From the NCBI RefSeq assembly GCF_030936135.1, contig NC_082604.1, positions 746,501 through 810,500 of the forward strand: a stretch of 64,000 bases of DNA, in the 5' to 3' direction. The position numbers and the translations under genes are program-made. Of this stretch, positions 34,362-46,056 are shown in pieces (the stretch's first letter is position 1; the number at the start of each line of letters is the position of its first letter). The stretch is from Gavia stellata (taxonomy: Eukaryota > Chordata > Aves > Gaviiformes > Gaviidae). A model generated the notes under the pieces. It made no database searches. It was given only the letters and a program-made list of their open reading frames with translations, and was not told the origin of the DNA.

Positions 34362-35040
34362 TAAGTCTCACCCCAACAGAGGTTTTGGTGAGTTAGGCAC
34401 AGATAAGAATTTGTGTATTCCCAATTCTTTTCCCAATCTAAATTAAAGAGGTTTTTAAAAAATACCCCTTTTCACTTTGGCCAGTAGCTCCCTGTACCGT
34501 TACAAAATCATCATCCGTAGGTGTTAAAGCTTGGTTGATAGGTTTCATCTTGAGAAAATAAAATCAAGGACAGGGTCTGCCCTTTCTCTGTCATTCTGAG
34601 CAGCGGGGCTGCTGCCTCCGAGAAGCACCGCTGAGGCGGGAGGGGCCCCCTTGGGCGCTGGTTGGGGCACACACCACGCAGCACCACGCTCGGGCCTCGT
34701 CACAGCGGTTTTTTGGGCTCCAGCTCCATCCCCAGCCGGGGGAGGCCGCGGGGACGTTTCCCTGCTTCCCCCCCATCCGGGAAACGCGGCACCGGCTCCC
34801 CCTCAAAACCAACATCAATTGCACCAAGGTATTCTAATTCAAGGTTCCATTGAAGGGCCATTTCTCCTCATCATCCAATTTATACAAAGGCCACCACTGA
34901 TGACAATATTTTATTAAAGCCTTTCTGCTCACGCTTCCTCCTGGCAGCTCTCCTACCTCCTCCCAGTGAGCTAAAATACAGCAAATCAGACAGGCACTCG
35001 TCCGTGCTCCACGCCAAATAAACCCATCACTACATCTACA
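34362..35040 (-). pseudogene. gag: ERV1-B protease and gag remnants
   Basis: It includes the matrix segment (CILAHWEEVGELPGGS, WWPLYKLDDEEKWPF) and the proline-rich segment at 34591-34827, in broken frames. The gag start seen in copy A is lost, because a deletion of about 257 bp joins sequence near the matrix start to the leader (junction near 34981). Confidence 0.7.
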
Positions 35041-35965
35041 TTTCCCCCCCACATACCAGCGACATTCTTACTGATTCCTTCTACCTTTTATATTTCCACA
35101 AAGCACCTGCCTAAGCTGGCCTGAGCCCTCAATCTTATTTCATTTCCTTGACACTCACTACGCCAAAAATCATCTTGTCCCCAAACCGTACTCAAACGTT
35201 CTGTTTACAACCAAAACATTCAAAAACATATATTGGGTTGCATGAAAAATCCTGATATCTGTGTATAGGACAATAAGGGTTAACAATCGGTTCCATTAAC
35301 ACAGTCCGTCATACGCTTCGTCCGTCTCCGGCCGCTCTCCCCGCAGAGAACGCGGAACCGCGGATCAGGACTCCGCACTCGCCCCGCAGTCCGACTGTGC
35401 CTCACTCACTCAAACACTCACCCAACTTACAACAACATCAATTGTATAATGAAGCACTTTTCACAGAATACATGGTACCGGGCACAAAACTTCCTAAGTA
35501 TATAGATTGTAATGACTATCATAAAATGCCAATTAGAGCCACAATAATATGAATTTCATTTCCCGTGGGTTATAATAGTTGGTACAAACGACAGCACCCC
35601 CGCGTACTTCCCTTATTCAGGGATTCCCGCGTTCCTGTACCTATCCCGCACTCCCACAATTTCAGCGAAGAGCACCCCCCCACGTACTTCCCTATCCAGG
35701 GATTCCCGCGCCCGCGTACTTCCCTATCCAGGGATTCCCGCGCCCTCACTTCTGGATTCGAATCCCACCCGGGGGAGCACAACGCTCTTTACCTCCCGTA
35801 GGACGTCTCCTCACGACTTACAGGTTCCCCTCCTTAACACACCGGGTCCGCTGATGGTCCGTGTCTGTCCCTGCAGTGATCGGGCGAGCGAGGGAGGTCC
35901 TCCGAGAAATCTCGGGGCGCGCCGAGGATGTCCCCCTCTCAGCCGGTCCCGCAGCCGGGCAGAGG
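35041..35965 (-). other. ERV1-B leader
   Basis: Non-coding leader with the same hairpin-forming 30-bp units as copy A (about 35602-35632, 35685-35714 and 35715-35745). No gene is present. Confidence 0.6.
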
Positions 35966-35983
35966 GTCCCGTCTGGGGTGCCA
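35966..35983 (-). other. ERV1-B primer-binding site (candidate)
   Basis: Identical 18 bases to copy A (TGGCACCCCAGACGGGAC on the minus strand), four bases from the LTR end. Confidence 0.65.
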
Positions 35984-35987
35984 AAAC

Positions 35988-36525
35988 TGACACGCGGAAA
36001 CAAACTGCACAACTCACACAGAGACATAAAGCCGACATTGGTTTATTGCGGCACCGGGTGCAAGGGGATTTCTCCTCCTGACATGCACACCGGGTTAAAA
36101 TCATGACCGGTATTTAAAACAGTTAACAAAGTTAGTTACGCCTCCTGGTCCTACCCCTTAATTAACTCTTGGTTAATACTTTTCTTACCTCATCTTAAAG
36201 TTACAGTTCTCTTTTAGTTCACCACACATGCTCAGAGAGTGGGGGGCTAAATTGGGTTGGGGCTTTTCTAGCTCGGAGGTGTGTTCCTTAGTATTATAAT
36301 GAGGTTATAATTAGACAAGTTAACTCTAGGGCACTATTTTGGCAGTCCATTCTATTTTTCTAAGATTCGTCCTTGTGTTAATCGTTATTGCCAGTTAGCA
36401 GAGAGTCAGTGAAGACAGTCTTTATCTCTAATATGTCTAAGTGCCAGGCGCAGTTGTTATGAAGCATCTTCTTTACATTCTTCTCACTTACTTTTAACCC
36501 TTGTTTTTCAACATGTCCTGTAACA
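35988..36525 (-). repeat. ERV1-B 5' LTR, full length
   Basis: 538 bp from TGTTACAGGACATG (36525) to CGCGTGTCA (35988). It keeps the 113-bp segment missing from the copy A 5' LTR, so that deletion happened in A after the duplication. Confidence 0.88.
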
Positions 36526-38292
36526 GCAACAACCGACTGAGTGTGTGCGATGGCATGTGGGGATGTGGGAGTTGTTGTGGAGAAGGAGTCTGGGATTTCA
36601 TCAAGACTGGGATCCTAAACTAACCTCAGTTAGTGATTTTAATAGTAAAAGATGCCCCCCTCGGAGGAGATTTTAGGTGCAAGTACAGGTCCACCTCAGT
36701 GTCACGAGTGACATTAAAACGAAGACAGGCGCAGACGGACTTTGGTGTGAGCGACCAGTCCGTGACTGCGACGTGATTCTGTCTCTGTCGCTGTTCCGTA
36801 CGAAGGACCCCGCGTGTGTCCCAGGGGTGCGCTGGCTGATGGGCAGTGCCCGGCACCCCGCTCTGCAGAGCGGCGATACGGACCGAGGTCTCGGCCCCCG
36901 GTGCTGACGGGCGTTGTGCACAGCGGGCGAAGAGCCCCGGTGTAGGGACCGGGACCGCACCCGCAGCCCGCCCGGCCCCGCCGCCTCCCGCGGCCCCCAC
37001 CCGCGCCCCCGCCCGCCCCTTCTCCCCCGCGGCTCTGTCCCCGCGGCAGCTGCAGCGGGATGGCGCTGCTGCCCGTCCCCAGCGTGCGGGGCAGGGCTGC
37101 GCACACGGAGCCCGAGGGGTCCCGTCCCGTCGGGCAGAGCCCGGCGGAGACCTGCGCGGGGGACGGGCGGGAGCGGCGGCAGCAGGAAAACGCTCCCGAG
37201 CCGGTCCCCTCCCGGGGCCGGCCCGGGCCGGGCTTCCCGAGCGGGGCGCGCCCCCGGGAGCGGGGCGAGCCCGGGCGCGGCTGGCTACCGAGCCCGGCTG
37301 GCTACCGAGCCCGGCGGCGGGGCCGGGCCGGCCGGCAGCGCCGAGCACCGGGCGCAGTCTGCCGCGGGTGCGGCCGAGGGCCGGCGCGGGCTTCGTCCCG
37401 GCCGGCACCGTGCGCCTCCGGGGAGCGCCGGGACGGCGGCAGCCGGCGCGGCCCGTCGGCCTCGGCGTCCTCGTCGGGCGCTCGTCGGCCCCCGGCAGCG
37501 TCCCGCCCCCCCACCGCCGGAGCGGGGCAGGACGCGGAGCTGCAGCGCCCGGTGCGCGGTGCCGAGGGGCCGGTTCCTGCCCGACATCGCCTGCGGCGGA
37601 AGGAACGCCATCGCGCCCGCGGGCAGCGCTGCCCTCCGCGCCCGCCCCTGCCGCTGCGCCCCGACCGGCCGGGGGGGCTCGGCTGGGCTCGGCGGGACTC
37701 GGCTGAACCCGGCGGGACCCGGCGGGGCGGGTCTGGGCCGGGCCCGGTGCCGGTGCCGCAGCCCCCGCCCAGGCGAACCGGCCCGGGCGCTGCCCACGCA
37801 GGAGCTCTCCTCGGGCGGGTCCCGGGACACCCCTGCCGAGCTCCGCCGAACCCCCCTCGCTGGGCGGCAGCCGGCGGGACCGAGAGACCCCGGCGGGCGC
37901 AGGGCAGAGGCGCGGCGGTCCCGGCCCGCCCCTCCCCTCCCCGCCCCTCCCGGGACAGAGGGGTCCGCAGCGGCTGTCCCGGGGCTGCTGCCCCACGCCC
38001 ACCCGTGCGGCGGCACCGAAGCGGGTGGAAGAGGCCCCCGGCTGCCGACCCCAAACGCGCCCCCCCGCAGGAGCTCCCGGGCCGAGGGGGCCCTGGCCGG
38101 GGACGCCCGGCTGGCTCCAGCCCCGGGACGCGGAGCATCTCCCCCGGGAGACGGTGCCGCCGCCGAGCCCCGCTGCGGGGAGCGGGGTGGGGAGCGTCCC
38201 GCCGGCGACCCCCCACGTCCCGGGTGGGCAGTGCGAGCGCGCACCCGCGTGTGCATTTGCTTTTCCCCGTTTCGCAGCAGTTTGTAATAACG
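36526..38292. other. CpG-rich block B
   Basis: Second copy of 14400-16276, up to the shared TTTGTAATAACG at 38292. Beyond that point it no longer resembles copies A and C. It has two copies of the 17-bp GGCTGGCTACCGAGCCC unit and a shorter CGGGACTCGG region. Reading frames run through it in both directions, without conservation in A or C. Confidence 0.75.
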
Positions 38293-40015
38293 GGGCCGCG
38301 GGCGGGGAACGGAGCGGGGACGGAGCCGGGGCGGGGGACGGAGCCGGGGCGGGGGGCGGCCGCGCATCCCTGCCGGGGCTCCCACCGCCGCAGCCGGGCG
38401 GTGCGCGGGGCCCGGCCGGGCCCAGCCGGCGGGTTCTCTGCCGGGAAGGGGCGGAGGGGGCTGGTCCGCTCCCGGGGCCTGAGCGCTGCCCGGGAGCAGA
38501 GGCGGGACGGCGGGGAGGAGGAAGGGGGCGGCCGGGGTGCGGGACCCGGCGGGCGGAGGGCGAGCGGAGCGCAGGGCTCGTGTCGGCCACGTCCCGCGGC
38601 GAGAACCGGGCTCCCGCGGGGCGGCGGGGGGGTCACGGCCGGAGCGGGGAGCTGCCGGGGGTCTCGCTCCGGGGGAGCGGGGGGCTGCGGAGGCAGCGGC
38701 GGGGCCCGAGGGGCAGAGACGCCGCGCCAAAGGGGCCGCCGGCGGGTGCCCCGGGAGCGAGTAGAAGCGCGGCCCTCGGGCACCCCCAGGCCGGGCCGGC
38801 GGGGGCCGCCAGGACCGGGTGCGGGGGGCCGGGCTCGAGCGCTCCCCCGAGAGCAGCTTCTCCCGCTGCCGCCGGCACCGAGCAACCCTCCGGGCTGGGC
38901 GGCGGCACGGCCGTGGCAGACCCCGCCGCTCCCGGAGGGAAGGGCTGGATGCTGGCCAGGCCGGGGGGGCAGCGGTGCTCCCCTCCCCCCCCCCCCCCCC
39001 CCTCCCCGCAGCCCCTCCGGAGCCCCCGGGCACGGCACGGCCCCTGCCCGCTGCTGCTGGGGCTCTGGCAGGGCGGCCGGCACCGGGATGCCCGCGGGGA
39101 AGTGGGGATCCGGAGCGGGGCCGGGCTCCGGCAACGGGCTCCTGTCCCGTCCCTGCCCGCGGGGACGGGCCCAGGGAAGCCCCGGCTGCCGGCGGGGCAG
39201 AGGCTGCCGGGCTCCCCCGGAGGGGGCTGCGGGAGACGGGCGGGTGCGGAGCAGCCGGCACCCACGGCGGCCCTTGGCCTGGGACAACAGCCCGACCCGC
39301 TGCCCGGGGGACAGCAGCCGAACACGCCGCGGGCCGACGCTGCCGGGGGAAACCCCCCGGACTGGCGGGGAACCGCAGCTGCGGGCTCTCCACGGGGGAC
39401 GGCCCCACGGGCAGGAGGGTACAGGCAGCTCCGGGCAGCGCGACCAGGACAGACGAGACACACACGGCAGCTCCGGCAGAGGAGACGGACGCTCCGCTTT
39501 TATTGCGCGCACGGCCGCGCAGCGAGCGGCGGCTCCTTCCCGACGGAGCAGCACGCCTGCAGCCTTTCCAAGCGGGCCACGTCCGGCACAGGGCAGAAGA
39601 GCCCCGGGGGACCTCATGCGGGGAAGTCCTGGAGGCTCCCCTGCCCGCCTGGCACAGGGAAGAGAGGCGGCGGGATGGAGGGCACAGCCGGACTCCTGCT
39701 CCTGCAACAGCGGGGAACCGCTGGCCAGAAACGGCCCTGAGGAGCGCGGGCAAGGGGCCCCGCTCAGTGCTGGGGGGGAAGGCGGAAAACCCCCGGGGAC
39801 CTGTGCCACTCCGCCCCGGGGGAAAAAACTCCTTCCTGAGCCCAGAACTGGCGATTGCTCCCTGAGCACGGGAGGCAGACCTGCCGCCCAGGGCCCAGGG
39901 CTGCCCCGGCTGCAGGGGACACCAGCGCTGCCTGAGCCCTTCCCTCCCTCCACTGGAGGCACCTCAGGGGCTTCCCAGCACGGACAGCCGAGGTGGTTTT
40001 CGTCCTCTGGCAGGT
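38293..40015. other. Unique CpG-rich DNA with a C-run
   Basis: This is very GC-rich sequence not repeated elsewhere in the window. A run of about 25 bases that is nearly all C lies at 38981-39007. Long open frames cross it on both strands, but all are rich in Arg, Gly, Pro and Ala and overlap one another, as expected from composition. On the minus strand an AATAAA lies near 39503, which could end a transcript. No protein is recognised. It could be a CpG-island promoter and first exon of an unknown gene. Confidence 0.5.
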
Positions 40016-40294
40016 GTCCGTAAGCCCAGGCAGCAACCAAGGGCTCTTCCCAGGCAGCTGCCTGAGGTGTTGGGCCTCTTTTGGAGGAAGCTCCCTCCTC
40101 CGGGATCCACCTGAGACGCCTCCCAGGCACGTCCCGGAGTATTTCTCCTCTCCTTTAGGGACCTGAGATCTCGGGTAGCAGCCCCAGACTCCTCCAAGAA
40201 AGCTTCCCAAGACAGCTTTTGTTCTTTAGAGGAAGCTCTCTCCTCGGGGATGCACCCGAGACTCCTCCCAGGCATTTCCTGGAATGTTTTGACC
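40016..40294. repeat. 146-bp satellite, about two monomers
   Basis: This is the same unit as 3661-5220 (for example GCCCCAGACTCCTCCAAGAA near 40180 and GAGACTCCTCCCAGGCATTT near 40258). It ends inside a monomer (GTTTTGACC) where the LTR starts at 40295. Confidence 0.9.
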
Positions 40295-40906
40295 TGTCGT
40301 GCTGGTTTTGGCTGGGATAGAGTTAGTTTTCTTCATGGTAGCTAGTATGGGGCTGTGGTTTGGATTTGTGTTGAAAACAGCGTTGACAACGCAGAGGTGT
40401 TTTCGTTACCGCTGAGCAGTGCTTGCACAGCATCAAGGCCTTTTCTGCTCCTCACACCACCCCACCACCCAGGAGGATGGGGGAGCGCAAGAAGCTGGGA
40501 GGGGACACAGCCGAGACAGCTGATCCCAACTGACCAAGGGGATATTCCATACCATATGATGTCATGCTCAGTATATGAACTAGCGGGAAAGCTGGCCAGG
40601 GGACCGCTGCTTGGGCACAGGCTGGGCATCGGTCGGAGGGTGGTGAGCAATTGTTTTCCTTTGCATCGCTTGTCTTTCTTGGCTTTTATTTGTTGTTGTT
40701 GTTATTTTCCTTTTCATTACAATGTTCAGTATTATTATCATTATTATTTTATTTTGTTCAATTCCATTTACGAAACTGCTCTTATCTCAACCCACGAGCT
40801 TTCTCACTTTTACTTTTCCGATTCTCTCCCCCACCCCGCTGGGCCGGGGGGAAGTGAGCGAGCGGCTGTGTGGTGATTAGTTGCCAGCTGGGCTTAAACC
40901 ACGACA
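40295..40906 (+). mobile_element. Solo LTR of a common avian ERV family
   Basis: It begins TGTCGTGCTGGTTTTGGCTG and ends GGCTTAAACCACGACA. Inside are hallmarks of a widespread bird LTR: GGATAGAGTTAGTTTTCTTC, CCATACCATATGATGTCATG, and the terminal part CTCAACCCACGAGCTTTCTC through GAGCGAGCGGCTGTGTGGTG. It has no internal genes. It is inserted at the edge of the satellite; a target duplication is not evident. Confidence 0.88.
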
Positions 40907-42250
40907 CCACCACCGTCCCTTCATCCGCTGGCGGGGTGACCTTATCCTAGAAGGGTATCTAATGAGTGAAACAGGACTTTCCCTTTGTGAACCCATGTTG
41001 ACTGTGCCTGGTGATTGCATTATTCTTTTAAAGCCTTTCAAGAGGACCCAGTACCATCGTCTCCAGTAGTTTTCCAGGAACTGAGGTTAGACTCACAGGT
41101 CTGTAGGTTCCTGGGTCCCAAGACCTTTGGCAGATGATGGAGAGGGGTCCTGCCATAACATCTGCCATCTCCTTCAGTACTCTGCGGTGAATCCCATCAG
41201 GCCCCATGGACTTGTGAGCATTCAGCTGATACAGCGGGCCCCTGACAGCTTCACTGTTCCACAAATGGAAAGTCACTGTTCCCACACTCGTGCTCCACCG
41301 AGTCAGGGGACCGGGCAGCCCAAGGTCTGTCAGTATTATTAAAGGCTGAGGCAAAAAAATGCATTGAATGCCTCTGCTTTTTCTCCATCCCTATCAGTCA
41401 GGCGACCATCTTCAACAAGCGGTCTTCTGCCCCGCTCGCTTGATTTCCGACACAGGGGAATTGCCTGCTTCTGACCTTATCAAAGGTGCTTCTTAAAGAC
41501 TGACCAGCACTTGCCGACTCCTGAGCCCTCAACAGCCCTCACCCAGGGGACTCCGCTAAGTACCTCCCTGAATAACGGAAGGTTTGCTCTCTCAAAATGC
41601 CGTGTAGCAACTCTGCTGTCCTTCTTTCTTATGACACTGACAATTTTAAACCCAACCGTTTCATGATCACTGTGGCCAAGAGCATCCCATCTCCCACGAG
41701 TCCTCCTCCATTCCCAACCAGCAAGTCTAGCAGGGCATCTTTCCTAGTTGGCTCCCTGAGTACTTGTGACAAGAAGTTCTGTCCCACAAACTTCAGGAAC
41801 TTCCCAGACCTGCTCGACACAGCAGTATGGTATTCCCCGCTGGGGCCTGGGGACTTGAAATCCCCCACACGGACACGGGCTGCCCATCCAGAGATTCCTC
41901 CTAATTGCCTGTAGAATAACTCCCCAGCGCTGGCATCCCGGCTGGGCGATGGCTAGCAGACACCCACTACAACATCTGCTTTGCTTTCCATCCCCCTCAT
42001 CCTCACCCAGAGGCTCTCGATCACATCATCGCCGCCTGTAAGGGCTCCACCATCAAACCTCTCCCTCACATACAGCGCGACACCTCCACCTCGCCTGCCC
42101 TGCCCACCCCTCCTGAACAGCCTGGACCCTCCATCCCAGCGGGACCCCTTCCACCAAGTCCCACTAATCCCAAGGATATCCCAGCTCTGGGAAGGCACCA
42201 AGGCTTCCGGCCAAAGGCACTTACACCCACAGCCCCTGACAGCCGCCTGC
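40907..42250 (-). mobile_element. CR1 LINE fragment next to PRR22
   Basis: On the minus strand the CR1 ORF2 order is seen in broken frames. Endonuclease: ISGTWWKGSRWDGG, RRGGQGRRGGGVALYVRERF and VVVGVC, about 42230-41955, then MGDFKSPGPSGE and FLSQVLREPTRKDALLDLL to 41629. Reverse transcriptase start: LNAHKSMGPDGIHRRVL and YRPVSLTSVPGKLLE, 41354-41028. The second half of the RT and the 3' end are missing. It belongs to a different CR1 subtype from the one at 5225-9345, judging by wording. Confidence 0.85.
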
Positions 42251-42315
42251 CAGGGCCGGGGTGGCCCAGGCCCCCTTAACCCTTTCCCTCCCCAGGAGGA
42301 GCTGGGGAGGCTGTT

Positions 42316-42328
42316 GGGGCGGGGCGGA
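42316..42328 (+). promoter_or_regulatory. GC box upstream of PRR22
   Basis: The sequence GGGGCGGGGCGG lies about 75-85 bp before the predicted PRR22 start codon and right after CR1 similarity ends. It is a classic Sp1-type site and the likely core promoter. No TATA box is seen. Confidence 0.5.
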
Positions 42329-42400
42329 ACACGGGGAGCCCCCGCATTCCCTCCTGGGAGACGCCAGAGAGTCCTTAGCAGCCAACAGCCACAACGGACC

Positions 42401-44095
42401 ATGGCGCTGCCACCGCTGCGGCTCCCAGCGCGTGGGCCCCGGGCCCCCCCGGCACCCTGGCTCCTTCAGCCTTTTGTGCTCCCCAAAACCTTCTACCCCC
42501 GAGGTAGGGACCCACCCCGACCCCTGCAGCCCGGGACGCTCTTGGGGGCAAGAGCGGAGGTGACCGATGGCCATCGCTCCTGTCTCTCTTGCAGGCTCAC
42601 CCAACCTGTGCCAACTGCCCGGGCAGGAGCAGCTCTTCCCTGCAGCCTGGGCACCCCCAGTGGGGGTGGCCCCCCAGGCCCCCCAGGCACCACCAGCAGG
42701 TATGGCACCCCTCTCTGCTCGGGCACCCCGCCACCTTCGGCACCTTCAGCACCCCCGACCCCTGGGCACTCCCAGGATCCCCCCACCACCCCCAAGCACT
42801 CCCAGCATCCCCACCACCCCTGTCCCCCCCGGCAGATATGGCACAGGGCTTCAGCAAGCCCGGGCGACCATCCCCTGCCCTTGCCTGGGTGACGGGTGCC
42901 CACTAAATCCCATTTCCACAGAAATTCCCAAATCCTTGGGGCCACCTCTCCCATTTCAGCCCCCTGGAAGTGAGTCTCCTTCCCCGATTTGCAATCCCGT
43001 CCCGCTGGCACGGCAGCTCACCCCGCGGCGAGCACCCCGGCCACAAGCTCCCCACGTGCCTGGCGCAGAGCCGGGGGACCTCGGCCATCGGGGCCGGCTC
43101 GGCGGGTGCCCTTGGAAGGTCCCCCCGGCCCAGCACGGCTCCCTCTCCCCTACACAGGTCTGCAGAGGGCTCCATGCGGCTGCTGCTTCCACCCCCGGCT
43201 CTTCCACATCCCATGGACGAGCACCCACCTGCCTCCACTGGCCACGGCCACGCTTGGCCGCGCTGCTGCTTCTCTGCCGGGTGCTGCTCTGTGGGGTCCC
43301 GGGGGCTGCGGGATCCCCCCGGCCTGGGCAGCCCCTCGGAGCCCCCAGGGACAGCCGCAACACCTCCCAGCCTACACCCAGCAGGGGAGAGCGGTGACCC
43401 CAGCCCCCCCGCTGCTGCCGACGTCCATCCCCGGCTACCAGCAGATCCAGGGGCAGCCCGCAGAGACCAAGACCTCTGGCAGTGCCACCCCCAGGGCAGC
43501 ACCCCCGGGAAGCAACATCCCCCCGGGCAGCGACGTCCCCCCCAGCCCCTCTGCTGCCCCCCACGAGCAAGCCCTCGGGGACCCCACAGGCGACCTCGCC
43601 GTGGCCGAGGAGGTCCTTCTCGAAGAGGCCCTGAGGCTCTTTGGTTGCTCCCCGGACGCGGTGGGGGTCAGCCAGGATGCTCCCAGCAGCGGCCCCAGGC
43701 CTGGGGACCCTGGTGGCACCAGTGCAGCCATCCCCCACTGCGACTTCGCCTCGCTCTCCCTGCCCGAGGAGCTGCTCAGCCCCGACTACAGCGTCCCCGA
43801 GACTGCCGACGCCATCCTCAGCCTGGACGAGTTCATCATGGGGCTGGAGCCCCAGGAGCCGTGGGGGGATGAGGGCAGGGACCTGCCACCGTCCCAGCCT
43901 GCCACGGCAGAGAAGCGGGGGAAGAAGCGGGCCAAGAGCACCTCGCCAAAGCCAGCCAGCAAACGCAGGGCTCTCGCCGCAGCACGGGGGTGGCGGGGGG
44001 GGATTAGACCCACAGCAGGGGTGAGAGGGAGATGGGGGGAGTGGGGGTGGGGGAGGAGGGCTGGGTATTTGGGGAGGGGGGGGGGTGTGTTATAG
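42401..44095 (+). CDS. PRR22: Proline-rich protein 22 (PRR22), three exons
   Basis: PRR22 is a vertebrate proline-rich protein whose function I do not know. Exons: 42401-42503 (ATG in the good context GGACCATGG), 42595-42699 and 43158-44095. Each has consensus GT donors and AG acceptors, and all introns split a codon after its first base. The joined frame is about 381 residues. Family landmarks in order: SPNLCQLPGQEQLFPAAW (exon 2), APCGCCFHPRLFHIPWTS (start of exon 3), a Pro/Ser-rich middle, EEVLLEEALRLFGC, LSLPEELLSPDYSVPE, and a basic Lys/Arg-rich C-terminus. The last about 35 residues are Gly/Arg-rich and may have changed. It sits between two CR1 fragments. The main uncertainty is the 3' end of the coding frame. 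Confidence 0.75.
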
Positions 44096-44129
44096 TAGAT
44101 TTGATGAGGCCGCTTCTCTTGTTTTCTTC

Positions 44130-44135
44130 ATTAAA
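44130..44135 (+). terminator. PRR22 polyA signal
   Basis: ATTAAA about 35 bp after the PRR22 stop codon, the common variant of AATAAA, followed by GT-rich sequence (GTGCCTGTGTGGG). Confidence 0.55.
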
Positions 44136-45289
44136 AGCCATTTCTCCTGAACTACTCCGTGCCTGTGTGGGAGCGGGAGGAAGCGCAGGGGGCACCGGGA
44201 AAGGGCACCCAAGAGGTGCAAAAGCCCCGCAGAGCCCCACAGCAGAGCCGGCGAGCCCCGAAGGGCACCGAGCCGCCCCCAGGGCTGAGTCACCAGCAGC
44301 GGGACAGACAATGGCAGCAGCCGGGGGACTGCCCTGTCCCCTTCCCCAGGGGAAGCAGCCCTTCGGCAGGGGAGCCAGGACAGACGGGTCCCTGCACGAC
44401 TCACGGACACGGCCCCACGCAGAAAGCAGCATGGAGCCCCCGGGACAAGGACAGACCTTGGGGGCCAGGCTGGGGATGGACACACACGACAATGGGGGCT
44501 GCAATGCCTTCGTCCCGAACACGACCAGTGTCCCCTCCAGCAGGGTCAGGGCTCAGTGCAAAGCCCTTCAAAGCCTCAAGACAATCACACCCTTCCTTGG
44601 GTCCCACCGTGCTCCACTCCGGAGCCAGCTCTGCCTCACTGCCCAGCAAAATAACCCCAAATCACCCCAAGAATGGCGAGGGAGGGAGCTGCAGGCCAGG
44701 CAGGGACCCTCCTCCCCTTGTCTGGCTGCATCTTGGGCAGATGCAAGACCAGGAAGGTGACAAAAAAATAGGAAGAAAAAAAATCACTGCACCGGCCAGA
44801 AAGTGCCTGGAAACTTCATCTCTCTTTGTCCCCCTTTTCCCATCCCAGCTCCACAACCTGGGGCCAATGCAGCCAACGGCACCTTCGGGAAGTGGCCTCA
44901 CCTTTCCGGCTCTGGCTTGCAGAAGGTGCAGGGTGAGGTCCCCGTCGGGGCAGTCCCCCAGTGCCAGGGGTCGGGGGGATAAGCCCCTTCCTTAGGGCAG
45001 TCCCAGCGACCCCGCTGGGGCGGTGTGAGCCGCTGGGGACCCCGGGCAGGCACAGTCCCGTCGGCGTCAGCATGGCACGGCGCAGCTCCCGCTGCCGCTG
45101 CTGCTCAGCATCTCGCCTCGCACGCTGACCCGCCCCGAGCATCCTCCTTGCCCCAAAACTCCCGTCCCCTGGAGCAGCTGCACCGCCACCGCCCACAGCT
45201 CTCGGGGGCCACAGAGACTTCTTCTGCTCCAGGGAAGGAGGAAAACAGCAGAAAAGAAAAAGCCCACAACCCAAACTTCAGGGCGGACC
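44136..45289. other. GC-rich DNA, possible minus-strand exon
   Basis: No gene is recognised with confidence. On the minus strand a frame from 45274 to 44816 includes a charged, helical stretch (GQRARRDAEQQRQRELRRAM) and runs into a splice donor (GGAAAG/GTGAGG near 44908). It could be an exon of a gene transcribed toward PRR22, or chance. Confidence 0.35.
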
Positions 45290-45814
45290 AAAATTTAAAG
45301 CATCTTCTTAAGGGCATTGTCCAAATTGACTCCTATCCTGAGCCTGCTGCCCACCAGCACCCCCAGACCCCTTTCTGCAGGGCTGCTCTCCAGCCACTCC
45401 TCTCCCAGTTTAGACCTGTGCCCGGCATAATACTCTCCCAGCTGCAGAAGCTGGCACTTGGACTTGTTCAGTATCGTGCCGCTGACAATTGCCCAATGCT
45501 CCCATCTCTCCAGATCCCCCTGCAAGGCCTCTTGTCCCTCAAGAGAGTCAACAGCACCGCCCAGTTTGGGAGTGTCAGCAAGCTTGCCAATGGGGCGTTC
45601 ACCTCCCGCATCCAGACCATGGATCAAAACAGTGAACAGCACCGGCCCTAGGACTGAGCCCTGAGGAACGCCGCTGGCGACCGGTATTCCCCGCTGGTGC
45701 CCAGGAAGTTGAAATTCCCCATATGGACACGGGCAGCCCATCCAGAGATTTCTCCTAATTGCCTGTAGAAGAACTCCTCAGTGCCGGCATCCCGGCTGGG
45801 CGCCAACACATTTT
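45290..45814 (-). mobile_element. CR1 LINE scrap with internal deletion
   Basis: On the minus strand an endonuclease fragment (EEFFYRQLGEISGW) is joined directly to reverse transcriptase (ASGVPQGSVLGPVLF, LIHGLDAGGERPIGKLADTP, ESSPAERGLGVLVGSRL). The region between them is deleted, and the catalytic FADD box is lost (LADT). Confidence 0.85.
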
Positions 45815-46056
45815 TCTCGATCCCTCTGGCAGCAGAGTGCAGGCCACAATTTGCTTTCACATGGAGGGGTGTCCAGTACACCTGGAATCGACTGCCCCAA
45901 GGCTGGGAACATAGTCCTGCCGTTTGTCATGGATGGATACAGACTGCACTGGAGCAAGGTGAAGCTCCCGAACACCTGCAGTGCATTGATGACATCATTG
46001 TGTGGGAAAACACAGTGGAGGAAGTGTTTGAGAAGGGGAGAAGAGTAATAATTTAA
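45815..46056 (+). pseudogene. pol: ERV2 reverse transcriptase fragment
   Basis: The frame encodes FFSIPLAAECRPQFAFTWRG and VQYTWNRLPQGWEHSP, followed by the polymerase active-site region QCIDDIIVW, where the family has Y-I-D-D (here C-I-D-D). It begins abruptly at the CR1 boundary and ends near 46056, so only the palm region is left. The altered first residue of the YIDD box would also weaken it. Confidence 0.8.

Larger units (their letters stand above)
32659..36525 (-). mobile_element. ERV1 copy B: defective provirus
   Basis: This is the same element as 10361-14399, with the same gag, protease and Env remains and the same deletion of pol. Its 3' LTR is cut at its U5 end. Sequence similarity to copy A begins exactly at TCACACAGAGG (32659), and the sequence before it is the unique DNA that follows SYBU-like copy A. 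That junction is therefore a duplication breakpoint, not a retroviral end. The right flank (GCAACAACCGACTGAG, 36526) is identical to that of copy A (14400). Copy B was made by duplication, not by a new insertion. Confidence 0.88.

Noticed and set aside
37060..40130. Very long overlapping frames (987 codons plus, 942 and 822 codons minus)
   Set aside because: They are composition artefacts in CpG-rich DNA: Arg/Gly/Pro/Ala-rich, open in several frames at once, different in length in copies A and C, and without recognisable domains.
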